A stretch of 58,917 nucleotides of DNA from Nocardiopsis prasina DSM 43845. Its GTDB lineage: Bacteria; Actinomycetota; Actinomycetes; Streptosporangiales; Streptosporangiaceae. Position 1 is the first letter of the stretch. Each line of letters opens with the position of its first letter. The position numbers were made by a program, and so were the translations under genes. Where the stretch lies: positions 1 to 58,917 of the forward strand of contig NZ_ANAE01000110.1 of NCBI RefSeq assembly GCF_000341265.1. Direction: 5' to 3'. Shown one piece after another: positions 50,487 to 58,147 of the stretch. The notes below the pieces were generated by a model that saw only the letters and a program-made list of their open reading frames with translations, was not told where the DNA came from and did no database searches.

Positions 50487-52712
50487 TCAGACCCGCCAGT
50501 CCAGACGCTCGGGCGGCGGCCCGAGGTTGGGCGGGACCTTCTCGGGGTCGGTGCGGCCCGCGGTTCCGAACGCCTCGGCGGCGTCGTTGCCGTCGTCCCC
50601 GCTGGTCGCCCCGGGGGTGTCGTCCCGAACCGTGCGGTCCGGTCCGGCGGCGCCCCCCGGTGTCCCGGTGCCCCCGGACGGTTCGGATCCGCCCGCGCGC
50701 CCCCTCCGGAAACCGCCGTTCCCGGTGCCGTTCCGGGACGCCGATGCTCTGGCGGTGGCTCCGGCGCCACCACCCGAGCCAACGTTCCCGCTGGTACCGG
50801 TGTTCCGGGTGTCGTCCACCGTAGCCAGGGTGGCCGTGGACAGGGTGAGGATACCCGGGTTGGTGTCGGCGAGGATCGGCCCGCCCGGGGTCAGGACGAG
50901 GGCGGCGGTGGACGGCAGCCCTCGAAGGGCTCGCGCGTCCAGGCCGCGGGAGCGCGCACCCGGCGCCTCCTCCTCGTCGTTCGGTCCCGGGGTGTCGATC
51001 TCGGCGGCCTGGCTGGTGACCCGGCCCCACGCCGTGGTCGATCTCACATGGCGGACCAGGTCGAGGGGGACGATCGAGGCGGCGGCGTTGCGGATCAGGG
51101 CGCCGGACTCGGTGTGCGGTGAGGGGAACAGGAGGTCGTCGTCCTCCTCCTCGTCCTCGGACGGTTCGAGCACTGTGCCGCCCACCGCCGCACCGATCAC
51201 CTCGGTGAGCCGGTGCACCTCCAGGTCGCGCGGGTCGGCCTCGGCGGAGACCGCCGCCTCCACCGCTCTCGCGACCTCCTCGGCGTCGTCGTCCAGGCCC
51301 ATCACCACCGGCAGGCAGGCGGGGTCGGAGAATCGTTCCAGAGCGGCGGGGACGGCGGTGCGGAACAGCAGGACCACCTCCACGTCGCCCTCGGACGCAG
51401 CCGCCAGGACCTGGTCCACCTCCTCCGTCGGGAGGGTCTCCGCGCCGCAGACCACCAGGCTGCGCGTACGCCGCGGTCGGACGGCACGTCCGCCGACGGC
51501 GGGTTCCGGGGCGCGGGCCTCCAGCAGTTCGCTGAGCGCGGCCACGGCGTAGGTCCCGTAGACCCGGGCCGCGCCCTCGCCCGAGGCCCGGTCCGTGGAG
51601 ATGATCTTGACCTGGGCGTAGGCTCCGTCGTCGGCCCGGGTACCCACCGCCTCGAAGGGGCTGAGCCGGTCCTCCAGTGTCCACGCCCGTTCGCGTATCC
51701 CGGGGTCGTCGGCGCACCGCTCCCGCACCCGAGCGCGCTCCGCCTCCGTGAGCAGCGCCAGAGCGGTGTCGTCCTCGGCCGTGTCGTCCTCGGGGGTGAC
51801 CAGGGCGCGCAGTCCGCCGATCAGCCGGGCGACGCCCACGTCCGGGCCGAGCACCTCCAGCAGGCGCAGCAGCAGGGTCTCGTCGGCGTCCGCGTCCTCC
51901 AGCCCTCCGGAGGCCGCGGCCGCCGCCGAGAGGATGCGGGCCCGTTGTCCGGCGTCCAGGTTGGTGCCCAGGGTCATCCGCGGCAGGTCGGCCGGGAGCA
52001 CCCAGCGACGCGGCCCCACCGCGCAGCGCCGGGCCAGACGGACCAGCTCGCTGGTGACGGAGCGCCCGGTGAGGTCCACGACGGTGAGGTCGCCGCCCTC
52101 GCGGAGCCGGGAGATCCCGATCGTGGTGAGCAGCGCGGACCACCCCGCCTCGCGGCCGCCGACCACGAGCACTGACGAGACCCCCGCGGGCACCGTCACG
52201 CCGTACCAGCGGGGCTGGGCCTCGAAGGCGCGCGCGGCGGCCTGCCACTCGGTGTACCGGCGCGCGTGTTCGCGCTGTTGCTCGTGCAGGGCCCGCTCCC
52301 GTTCGGCCCGCTCCTCGGCCAGACGCGCCTCCGCGCGTTCGAGCCGGGTGGCCATCACCTGCCTGCTCTGGAGCAGCGCGAAGACCACCGGCGCCGCGAT
52401 CGCCGCGCAGGCACACACCCCGCCCAGGGCCAGGCTCCCGGGGAGGATCCTCAGGGTCCACAGCAGCGGGCACAGCAGGGCGAACAACCCGAGCCCACCC
52501 AGGGCGAAGTAGAGCGGCCGGTTGGTCTCGGCCTCGCTGTCGAGCTGCCCGGCCACCCACTCCTGGCTGAGGGTCCGGGCGTCCGCTGGCGCGGGACGGC
52601 GGGGGGCCGGTCCCGGCGGCGGCAGCACGATCCTGTGCCGCCAACCGAGGTAGGTGCGTCCCGCCTCACCTCGGGGCGTGCTGGCCGCCGCAGACGACCG
52701 TGCTGAGGGCAC
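50487..52712 (-). CDS. large membrane protein, unknown (FtsK/EccC-like layout without P-loop)
   Basis: A 741-residue protein. The start region carries GEAGRTYLGWRHRIVLPPPGP; two adjacent TM helices (about 85-130; LYFALGGLGLFALLCPLLW and GVCACAAIAAPVVFALL) are followed by a Glu/Arg coiled coil (RLERAEARLAEERAERER) and a region starting YGVTVPAGVSSVLVVGGREAGWSALLTTIGI. It resembles secretion or translocation ATPases in layout but I see no Walker motifs, so nucleotide use is doubtful. The last 170 residues are low complexity, including an acidic EDEEEDDD block. The GTG at 52712 follows an 8-nt-spaced GGAGG. Part of the gene is duplicated at 47002-47092. Confidence 0.8.
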   Translation of the reverse strand: MPSARSSAAASTPRGEAGRTYLGWRHRIVLPPPGPAPRRPAPADARTLSQEWVAGQLDSEAETNRPLYFALGGLGLFALLCPLLWTLRILPGSLALGGVCACAAIAAPVVFALLQSRQVMATRLERAEARLAEERAERERALHEQQREHARRYTEWQAAARAFEAQPRWYGVTVPAGVSSVLVVGGREAGWSALLTTIGISRLREGGDLTVVDLTGRSVTSELVRLARRCAVGPRRWVLPADLPRMTLGTNLDAGQRARILSAAAAASGGLEDADADETLLLRLLEVLGPDVGVARLIGGLRALVTPEDDTAEDDTALALLTEAERARVRERCADDPGIRERAWTLEDRLSPFEAVGTRADDGAYAQVKIISTDRASGEGAARVYGTYAVAALSELLEARAPEPAVGGRAVRPRRTRSLVVCGAETLPTEEVDQVLAAASEGDVEVVLLFRTAVPAALERFSDPACLPVVMGLDDDAEEVARAVEAAVSAEADPRDLEVHRLTEVIGAAVGGTVLEPSEDEEEDDDLLFPSPHTESGALIRNAAASIVPLDLVRHVRSTTAWGRVTSQAAEIDTPGPNDEEEAPGARSRGLDARALRGLPSTAALVLTPGGPILADTNPGILTLSTATLATVDDTRNTGTSGNVGSGGGAGATARASASRNGTGNGGFRRGRAGGSEPSGGTGTPGGAAGPDRTVRDDTPGATSGDDGNDAAEAFGTAGRTDPEKVPPNLGPPPERLDWRV
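51778..51868 (-). repeat. source copy of the 91-bp inverted duplication
   Basis: This segment of the 741-residue protein gene matches 47002-47092 in inverse orientation (87 of 91). A short in-gene tandem repeat, GTGTCGTCCTCGG, is found at 51767-51779 and 51781-51793 at one border. Confidence 0.9.
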
Positions 52713-53167
52713 CGTCCGAACACCTCCTGACCGGCGGGGGGAGTACCACCGGAATACCTTCACGCGGGGTCCGGCCAGGGGGTCGGAGGTCGGGGCTGGG
52801 GGCCCGCGCCCGGCGTGCTTGCCACGGTCCGCGTTCCGCCGGGGAGCGGGCGCCGGGGGCGTCCGGCCCCTCCGGAGGAAACGAACCGTGATCTTCAGTC
52901 AAGCAGGGCCGTCCACCGCTTTCCAGCCCCCGTCCCGGGCCTGGGGAAAACCCGCCTCTCCGGGAAGACTGGACCCGCGCTGGGTGACTCCGGCCGCCGA
53001 GCTCGACGGGACTCCGAGGCCCCAGGAGGAGGAGCCGACATCATGGGTGCGACCGCGCCCGGGGCAACCCTGGGGCGCGGTCGCCTGGGCCTCCCTCCCC
53101 CATCCCCCGTCACGTGCCCCGCCCAGGTGCTCCCGGGCGCGCGGGTCCGGATGACGAGGAGTCCCCC
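52713..53167. other. 455-bp gap with a strong hairpin
   Basis: The divergent promoters of the flanking genes must lie here. GCGACCGCGCCC (53049-53060) pairs with GGGCGCGGTCGC (53073-53084), a 12-bp stem. An ATG at 53043 with AGGAGGAGGAG upstream opens a frame that runs into the next gene in another frame; I do not accept it as a gene because the hairpin lies within its first codons. Confidence 0.5.
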
Positions 53168-53698
53168 ATGTCCGACCCCCAGTTCTCCGTCTTCGTCCTC
53201 CAGCCGATCGCGCTCCTCCTCCAGACCGCCGGTCTGGTCCACATGATCCTGGCCGTGCTCTGGAACCGTCGACGAGGGCGGTACGGCTGGAGCGAACGCG
53301 CCCGGTGGCTGAGCGCCCCTGGGAGCGCGGAGACGAGCCGGGTCCGCCCCTACCTGCGCGACGGAGCGACCGCCCCCGGCCCCGAACTGGCCCACCTCAC
53401 CGTGCGAGTGGCCGAGCACCGTGTGCGCCGGTTCGAGAACCCCTGGCAGGTTGCGGGGGCGAGCCTGGCCGCAATGGGGGTCGGTCTCTTCGCGGTCAGC
53501 CAGTCGTACTCCGGGCACGCCCCTCACCTCCTGTGGTTGGGGCTCGCCCTGTTCACCCTCGCCACGACCGCGCCCCTCTACCGCCGGAGTGTGCTCGACC
53601 GGGCAGAGCGGGCGCTGGAGGCCAACCGGGAGCTGGCGTCGCGATACGACGGGCCCGCCGGGGAACCTCCGGAGCACGCGGCGCCCCGGGAGCGCTGA
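53168..53698 (+). CDS. small membrane protein, unknown
   Basis: A 176-residue protein with a hydrophobic N-terminal segment (FVLQPIALLLQTAGLVHMILAVLW), a basic/charged middle (WNRRRGRYGWSERARWL; VRVAEHRVRRFENPW), and two further helices (VAGASLAAMGVGLFAVSQSY; HLLWLGLALFTLATTAPLY). I do not recognise the family. ATG with GAGGAG upstream. A strong convergent hairpin follows. Confidence 0.72.
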   Translation: MSDPQFSVFVLQPIALLLQTAGLVHMILAVLWNRRRGRYGWSERARWLSAPGSAETSRVRPYLRDGATAPGPELAHLTVRVAEHRVRRFENPWQVAGASLAAMGVGLFAVSQSYSGHAPHLLWLGLALFTLATTAPLYRRSVLDRAERALEANRELASRYDGPAGEPPEHAAPRER

Positions 53699-53714
53699 GG
53701 GCGCACAAAACGGC

Positions 53715-53760
53715 GCGGCGCCGGTGTCGGACGGAGCGATTCGTCCGGCACCGGCGCCGC
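53715..53760. terminator. 19-bp bidirectional terminator hairpin
   Basis: A stem of 19 pairs (one G-U) joins 53715-53733 with 53742-53760 around an 8-nt loop; core GCGGCGCCGGTG / CACCGGCGCCGC. On the minus strand it is followed by TTTTG, a T-tract for the DUF1416 side. Confidence 0.85.
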
Positions 53761-53778
53761 GCGCGGGTGGTACTGGTG

Positions 53779-54084
53779 TCAGGCCTCGACCTGGACGTCG
53801 ATGACCTTGCCGACCTCGGCCGTCACCCTGAACTCCCCGGTGAAGCCCTGGGAGGCCAGGACCCGCAGCTTCCACTCGCCGTCGGCGGCGAAGAAGCGGA
53901 AGGTGCCCTCGTCCCCGGTGGCGACCTCCCCGACGAAGTCGTCGGAGGAGTTCAGCAGACGGGCGTAGGCGCCGCGCAGGGGCTGGCCGTCACGGGTCAC
54001 CGTGCCCTGGATGACCGCCTGGTTGCCCGCGTCGACGTCGGCCAGGGCCACGCCTCCCTCGGGTGCTCCGCAGCTGTCACTCAC
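53779..54084 (-). CDS. DUF1416 domain protein
   Basis: A 101-residue soluble protein recognised as DUF1416: CGAPEGGVALADVDAGNQAVIQGTV at the start, then YARLLNSSDDFVGEVATGDEGTFRFFAADGEWKLRVLA and a C-terminal beta strand. Predicted carboxypeptidase-regulatory-like beta-sandwich. It always follows sseA in actinobacteria that I know; its role in sulfur metabolism is unproven. GTG overlaps the sseA stop (GTGA). Confidence 0.9.
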   Translation of the reverse strand: MSDSCGAPEGGVALADVDAGNQAVIQGTVTRDGQPLRGAYARLLNSSDDFVGEVATGDEGTFRFFAADGEWKLRVLASQGFTGEFRVTAEVGKVIDVQVEA

Positions 54085-54926
54085 TTGGCCTCAGCCTCTC
54101 CGAGCTCGACCGGGACGCCCACGAGGGAGCCGTACTCGGTCCACGAGCCGTCGTAGTTCTTGACGTTCTCCAGCCCGACGATCTCGTGCAGGGCGAACCA
54201 GGTGTGCGAGGAGCGCTCGCCGATACGGCAGTAGGCGATGATGTCCTTGTCGAGGTCCACCCCGGCCTCGGTGTAGAGCTCGCGCAGCTCGTCGGCGGTC
54301 TTGAAGGTGCCGTCCTCGTTGGCGGTCTTGGCCCACGGGATGTTGCGCGCGGTCGGGATGTGGCCCGGGCGCTGCGAGGTCTCCTGCGGCAGGTGCGCGG
54401 GGGCCAGCAGCTTGCCGGTGAACTCGTCGGGCGAGCGGACGTCGACCAGGTCCTTGGTGCCGATGGCCTCGACGACCTCGTCACGGAAGGCGCGGATCGA
54501 GGAGTCCTGCTCCTTGGCCTGGTACTCGGTGGCGGCCCGCTCCGGAACCTCCTCCACGAGCTCGCGGGAGTCGAGCTCCCACTTCTTGCGGCCGCCGTCG
54601 AGCAGGCGGACGTTGTCGTGGCCGTAGAGCTTGAAGTACCAGTAGGCGTAGGCCGCGAACCAGTTGTTGTTGCCGCCGTACAGGATGACCTGGTCGTCGT
54701 TGCCGATGCCCTTGGCGGACAGCAGCTTCTCGAAGCCGGTGCGGTCCACGAAGTCGCGGCGGACCGGGTCCTGGAGGTCCGTCTTCCAGTCGATCTTGAC
54801 GGCGCCGGGGATGTGGCCCTTGTCGTAGGCGGACGTGTCCTCGTCCACCTCGACCAGGACGACGTTGGCGTCGTCCAGGTGAGCCTCCACCCATTCGGCG
54901 TCCACGAGGACGTCGGAGCGGCTCAT
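54081..54926 (-). CDS. sseA: thiosulfate sulfurtransferase (rhodanese)
   Basis: A 281-residue two-domain rhodanese. The N-terminal inactive domain starts SDVLVDAEWVEAHLDDANVVLVEVDEDTSAYDKGHIPGA; the C-terminal active domain has LVDVRSPDEFTGK and the catalytic Cys loop IAYCRIGERSSHTWF. It transfers sulfane sulfur from thiosulfate or a related donor. AGGAGG precedes the ATG. The gene has a long leader: a Cys-rich leader peptide lies 360 nt upstream, which suggests expression responds to cysteine supply. Confidence 0.94.
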   Translation of the reverse strand: MSRSDVLVDAEWVEAHLDDANVVLVEVDEDTSAYDKGHIPGAVKIDWKTDLQDPVRRDFVDRTGFEKLLSAKGIGNDDQVILYGGNNNWFAAYAYWYFKLYGHDNVRLLDGGRKKWELDSRELVEEVPERAATEYQAKEQDSSIRAFRDEVVEAIGTKDLVDVRSPDEFTGKLLAPAHLPQETSQRPGHIPTARNIPWAKTANEDGTFKTADELRELYTEAGVDLDKDIIAYCRIGERSSHTWFALHEIVGLENVKNYDGSWTEYGSLVGVPVELGEAEAK

Positions 54927-55286
54927 GAGGAACCTCCTGTGCTTTCTGTGTGTCGCGTGTGCGGTCGGTGCGTCGCGTTCCGGGCGCGCGGTGCCCGGAA
55001 CAGGGGTCTCAGGCGGCCTCCCCTTCCCTGACGGCCCCCGGGTGTTCCGGAGGGGAGGGCGAGGAGAGGCAGTACGCGTGGGAAAGGGCGGTCGCGGCGG
55101 CGGCGAGCCGTCCGGGCACGGTGGGTGGGTGTCCTCGGGGTTGCCGACGGAGGGCGGAGGAGAGATCCGCCGCGGTTCATCGGGGTCCGGGAGGGATGAC
55201 GGAGGAAGGCCGTCGATTCCACGCGTGCGCGAAGGAGGGTGCCGGTCGCACGGAGCGAGCGGGGGCTCGAAGGTGGCCCGTCCGCC
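54927..55286 (-). promoter_or_regulatory. long leader between the Cys leader peptide and sseA
   Basis: 360 nt without another gene that I accept. A perfect 9-bp hairpin, GTTCCGGGC (54977-54985) with GCCCGGAAC (54993-55001), lies 50 nt before the sseA ATG and is an attenuator or terminator candidate. GGCGGA with TCCGCC near 55155-55175 is another small hairpin. No U-tract follows either. Confidence 0.45.
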
Positions 55287-55373
55287 CTAGGGACACGGAC
55301 AGAGCGCGGCAGCGACGCGGCAGAAGTCCACCGCTCGTCGCTTCGTCAGATACGCGCTCGTCAAGGAAGTCAC
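55287..55373 (-). CDS. 28-residue Cys-rich leader peptide upstream of sseA
   Basis: The minus-strand frame GTG to TAG encodes 28 residues with the core KRRAVDFCRVAAALC (residues 11-25) followed by PCP; three of the last 11 residues are Cys. The RR.VDLCRVA.ALC pattern is that of actinobacterial leader peptides upstream of cysteine and sulfur genes, where ribosome progress at Cys codons reports cysteine supply. A stop codon lies in frame just before the GTG. The -10 box lies 7 nt before the start, so it is leaderless and is the first thing translated on the sseA transcript. Not annotated by standard gene finders. Confidence 0.8.
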   Translation of the reverse strand: MTSLTSAYLTKRRAVDFCRVAAALCPCP

Positions 55374-55380
55374 GTCCTAG

Positions 55381-55410
55381 ACGCTACAGCCCGCACCGCG
55401 ATCTTGTCAC
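55381..55410 (-). promoter_or_regulatory. promoter of the leader peptide-sseA transcript
   Basis: GTGACA (55410-55405) and TAGCGT (55386-55381) with an 18-nt spacer. Start expected at or beside the GTG of the leader peptide. Confidence 0.65.
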
Positions 55411-55434
55411 GGGTGTCCTGGATCACAGGACGAG

Positions 55435-55453
55435 CGTCCCAGAATGTGGGACG
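55435..55453. promoter_or_regulatory. inverted repeat upstream of the leader promoter
   Basis: CGTCCCA (55435-55441) and TGGGACG (55447-55453) flank GAATG. The repeat lies about 25 bp before the -35 box and 34 bp after the thioredoxin stop. It may be an activator site or end the upstream transcript. Confidence 0.4.
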
Positions 55454-55486
55454 GGGGTCGTGGAATCGCCGGATTGTCGGGCGTCG

Positions 55487-55810
55487 TCAGCGCACGGCCT
55501 CGCCGAGTGCGGCGATCACGTCGGCCTTGCGGGGCTGGCCCCCGGCCCTGCGGACCACCCGGCCGTCGGCGTCGAGCACGAACACCGTCGGGGTCCCCTG
55601 GACCTCCAGCCGACGCACCAGGTCCAGCCGGGATTCGGCGTCGACCTCCACGTGCGCCACCCCCGCGACCATGCCGGCCACGTCCTCCAGGACACGGCGG
55701 GTGGCGCGGCACGGCTGGCAGAAGGCGCTGGAGAACTGCACGAGTGTGGCCCGCGTACCCAGCTCGGCACCGAGCACGTCGGGGCCGAGCGTCTCCACCG
55801 CCGGGGTCAT
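55487..55810 (-). CDS. thioredoxin-like protein
   Basis: A 107-residue thioredoxin fold with redox motif SSAFCQPCRATRR (Cys31, Cys34) and the cis-Pro loop QGTPTVFVLDADGRVV. CQPC instead of the usual CGPC should shift its redox potential. ATG overlaps the DUF2993 stop by 1 nt (TGATG), so it is translationally coupled. With the sulfurtransferase unit downstream on the same strand, a thiol or sulfur role is plausible. Confidence 0.92.
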   Translation of the reverse strand: MTPAVETLGPDVLGAELGTRATLVQFSSAFCQPCRATRRVLEDVAGMVAGVAHVEVDAESRLDLVRRLEVQGTPTVFVLDADGRVVRRAGGQPRKADVIAALGEAVR

Positions 55811-56508
55811 CAGACGGCCTCGGAGCCCATCAGCGGGACGTCGCTGCCCGTACCGGTGATCCTGAGGCCGTTGGAGGTGGCCTCCATGTCCTCGGCGGTC
55901 AGGCCGAAGGGCAGCTCGGGCACCTGGGCGCTGAAGGTCAGCATGTTCGAGACCATGGCGTCGACGTTGAAGGGGACGTCCGCCACCTCGATGCCGACCG
56001 GGGTCACGTACAGGGTGTCCCCGTCGACGGAGAACTCGCCACCGCTGGAGACCGAGACGCTCCGGCCCATCTCCGGGACGGCCAGCTCGCCGTTGATGCG
56101 GGGCTCACCGTTCTCGGTGGTGATGGTCATGCCCTCGGGCAGGTACGGGTTGAAGTAGGCGTAGGGCACCACGAAGGACCCGTCCACCTGGCCAGCGGTC
56201 ACGGTGGGCTGGTCCATGAGGTCGCTCAGCGGCGCGTCGACGTCGGAGGCGGTGGCCTCGATCTGCTCGACCGTCACACCGCCCATCGTGGCGCTGTCGG
56301 CCTGGATGTTGACCTCGGTGTAGGTACCGCTGACCACCTGGGGCAGGAAGGCCCAGCCCTCAATGGACACGTCCGGTTCGTCGGACATCTCCATCTGCTG
56401 TGCCAGGCGCTCGGCCAGGGTGTTCTGCGCGAACGAACGCGCTCCCACGTCCGCCACCACTACGAGGGCGGCGAGAAGGATCAGGAAGACGACAAGGAAC
56501 TTGCGCAT
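55810..56508 (-). CDS. DUF2993 (LmeA-like) lipid-associated protein
   Basis: A 232-residue protein with an N-terminal signal anchor (MRKFLVVFLILLAALVVVADVGARSFA) and a DUF2993 domain with tandem beta-strand segments (GGVTVEQIEATASDVDAPLSDLM; FNVDAMVSNMLTFSAQVPELPFGL). The related mycobacterial LmeA binds phosphoinositides and supports mannan elongation. ATG at 56508; a GTG-free extension of 5 codons exists. It is first in the DUF2993-thioredoxin pair. Upstream 246 bp hold no gene. Confidence 0.88.
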   Translation of the reverse strand: MRKFLVVFLILLAALVVVADVGARSFAQNTLAERLAQQMEMSDEPDVSIEGWAFLPQVVSGTYTEVNIQADSATMGGVTVEQIEATASDVDAPLSDLMDQPTVTAGQVDGSFVVPYAYFNPYLPEGMTITTENGEPRINGELAVPEMGRSVSVSSGGEFSVDGDTLYVTPVGIEVADVPFNVDAMVSNMLTFSAQVPELPFGLTAEDMEATSNGLRITGTGSDVPLMGSEAV

Positions 56509-56751
56509 CGGGGCTCCCAGCAACTTTCTTTCGCTCCGGCGCGGCTCTCGGCTGGGTCATCCGGCCGGTCTCGGTCACACGCCATCGGCACCCGACGGGC
56601 GCCGGTCATGAAAAACCTGTAGGGAAGGGTACTTCACCCGGCATGAGACGCGGGGCGCCCGGAATTGGTTGCGCCGGGGGCGTTCGTCACGGTCGGTACG
56701 CGGTCCCCCCGAACCGTGCCGAAGGGACCGCCTGCGGAGCGAAGCGCCTGG

Positions 56752-57906
56752 TCAGCGGGGCATCAGCATGGCGGCGAGGCCGTCGGTGGCGGCCGCACCG
56801 GAGAGGGAGAGCTCGATCACGTTGGTGGCCACCACGTGCCCGGAGAGGCGGCGTGTGAACTCCATGACGTGCGGCTGCTGCTCGTGCTCCTCCTGGGCCA
56901 GCTCGTCGCGGTAGATCGCGTAGACGATGCGCTGGAGGGGGGCACTGGGCACGGTGTGCGAGGCGAACAGCAGGGTGTCCGGCTCGCGCTTGGAGACCTC
57001 GGCCACGACGGCGTTGGCGAGCTGGTCGAACCCGCCGCCCTCGCCGTCGGCGAGCGTGTAGATCGTGATGACGCCGCGGACCTTGCTGGGCGCGGCGGCG
57101 GGCGCACCCTCATAGAGGTCGTCGTAGTTCTCGGCGTTGCGGCGCTTGCGGCGCACGGGCTCCTCCTGGGGCTCGTCGTCGAGTTCGTCTTCGTCGTCGT
57201 ACTCGTCGTCGAAGTAGTCGTCGTACCCGTCGTCGTAGGGGTCGCGGCGCGGCTTGGCGGCCAGCGCCCCGGCTCCCCAGAGGGAGGAGACCGCACCGAG
57301 GACCAGCAGCGGGCCGAGGGCGCCCAGCCCCATGCGTCCGACCACGACGGCGAGGAGCACGGAGAGCGCGACCAGACCCAGCACCGCCAGGTCGGTCCGT
57401 CCGGGGCCGCGGGTCCCGCGCCGCACGACGGCGACGATCGCGATGACGAGGAGGACGGCGACGAAGCCCTGCACGCCGTTGGTGAGCGAGCGAGGGATCA
57501 GGTCGTAGTGGTCTCCCAGCGGGGGGAAGGCCGCGTCGAACCGGCCGCTGATGCGGTCGACGCTGAGCACCACCAGGGGAACGATGGTCAGGGCGGTGAC
57601 GAAGAGGCGCGTGGTGAACAGACCGTTGGGTGAACGGACCGCGAACTCCATGGCGCCCCAGGCCGCGTAGAGCGGACCCAGGAGGCTGACACCGATGTGC
57701 AGCAGTCGGAAGGTGAGCTGCCCGAAGTCGAAGAGCACCCCGATGACCGCGGCGCTGAGGCCGACGGTGACCGCCAGGGACGCGATCAGCCAGGCGATCG
57801 CGGAGACACTCGGACGGCGTTGGGCATACGCGGTCAGCGCGGCGGTGGCGCTCCAGCCCACCAACGCGCTGATGAATGTCAGTCCTACCGTGACCATCCC
57901 GACCAT
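56752..57906 (-). CDS. membrane protein with C-terminal ABM-like (antibiotic monooxygenase fold) domain
   Basis: A 384-residue protein. About seven hydrophobic segments occupy residues 5-240. A highly acidic, Tyr/Asp-rich linker (DPYDDGYDDYFDDEYDDEDE) follows, then a basic KRR patch and a C-terminal ferredoxin-like domain of about 100 residues (VRGVITIYTLADGEGGGFDQL; VYAIYRDELAQEEHEQQPH; HVVATNVIEL) resembling the ABM/dimeric alpha-beta barrel fold. The fusion is not familiar to me. Starts at 57906 or 57897 are both possible. A 6-3-6 inverted repeat lies upstream. Confidence 0.82.
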   Translation of the reverse strand: MVGMVTVGLTFISALVGWSATAALTAYAQRRPSVSAIAWLIASLAVTVGLSAAVIGVLFDFGQLTFRLLHIGVSLLGPLYAAWGAMEFAVRSPNGLFTTRLFVTALTIVPLVVLSVDRISGRFDAAFPPLGDHYDLIPRSLTNGVQGFVAVLLVIAIVAVVRRGTRGPGRTDLAVLGLVALSVLLAVVVGRMGLGALGPLLVLGAVSSLWGAGALAAKPRRDPYDDGYDDYFDDEYDDEDELDDEPQEEPVRRKRRNAENYDDLYEGAPAAAPSKVRGVITIYTLADGEGGGFDQLANAVVAEVSKREPDTLLFASHTVPSAPLQRIVYAIYRDELAQEEHEQQPHVMEFTRRLSGHVVATNVIELSLSGAAATDGLAAMLMPR

Positions 57907-57930
57907 GATGCTGCACCGCAAAGGGTGGAT

Positions 57931-57950
57931 GTGCACCGCGTGCACTATTA
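57931..57950 (-). promoter_or_regulatory. GTGCAC inverted repeat and -10 box before the ABM-fusion gene
   Basis: GTGCACCGCGTGCAC (57931-57945) is a 6-3-6 inverted repeat. TAATAG (57950-57945, minus) is a -10 candidate at its edge, so the repeat would cover the start site. TGCACCGC is also present at 57912-57919, 20 bp away. Confidence 0.5.
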
Positions 57951-58147
57951 GCGGGAGGCCGACCGGGAAGATCCCGCAGAGTGGGGGCCGAAACCGCGTT
58001 TGACACTGTGATCTTCATCACCAGGTTTGACGCTCTCGCCCTGTCGCGGCATGGCACCCGTGGGTGGTCATAAGCTCGCAGTACGCGGGGAAGCGCCACC
58101 CCGGACATCCGGAGGGCTGCCTCCCCCACCACAGCCAGGAGAGAACC

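Noticed and set aside
53043..53246. Frame with ATG after AGGAGGAGGAG
   Set aside because: A 12-bp hairpin covers its first codons and the translation becomes Ser/Arg/Pro-rich where it overlaps the next gene; I treat the SD match as chance or part of a structured leader.
54923..55222. 99-codon frame in the sseA leader
   Set aside because: Arg/Pro-rich, no ribosome site, runs into the sseA start; the real coding feature upstream is the 28-codon Cys leader in another frame.
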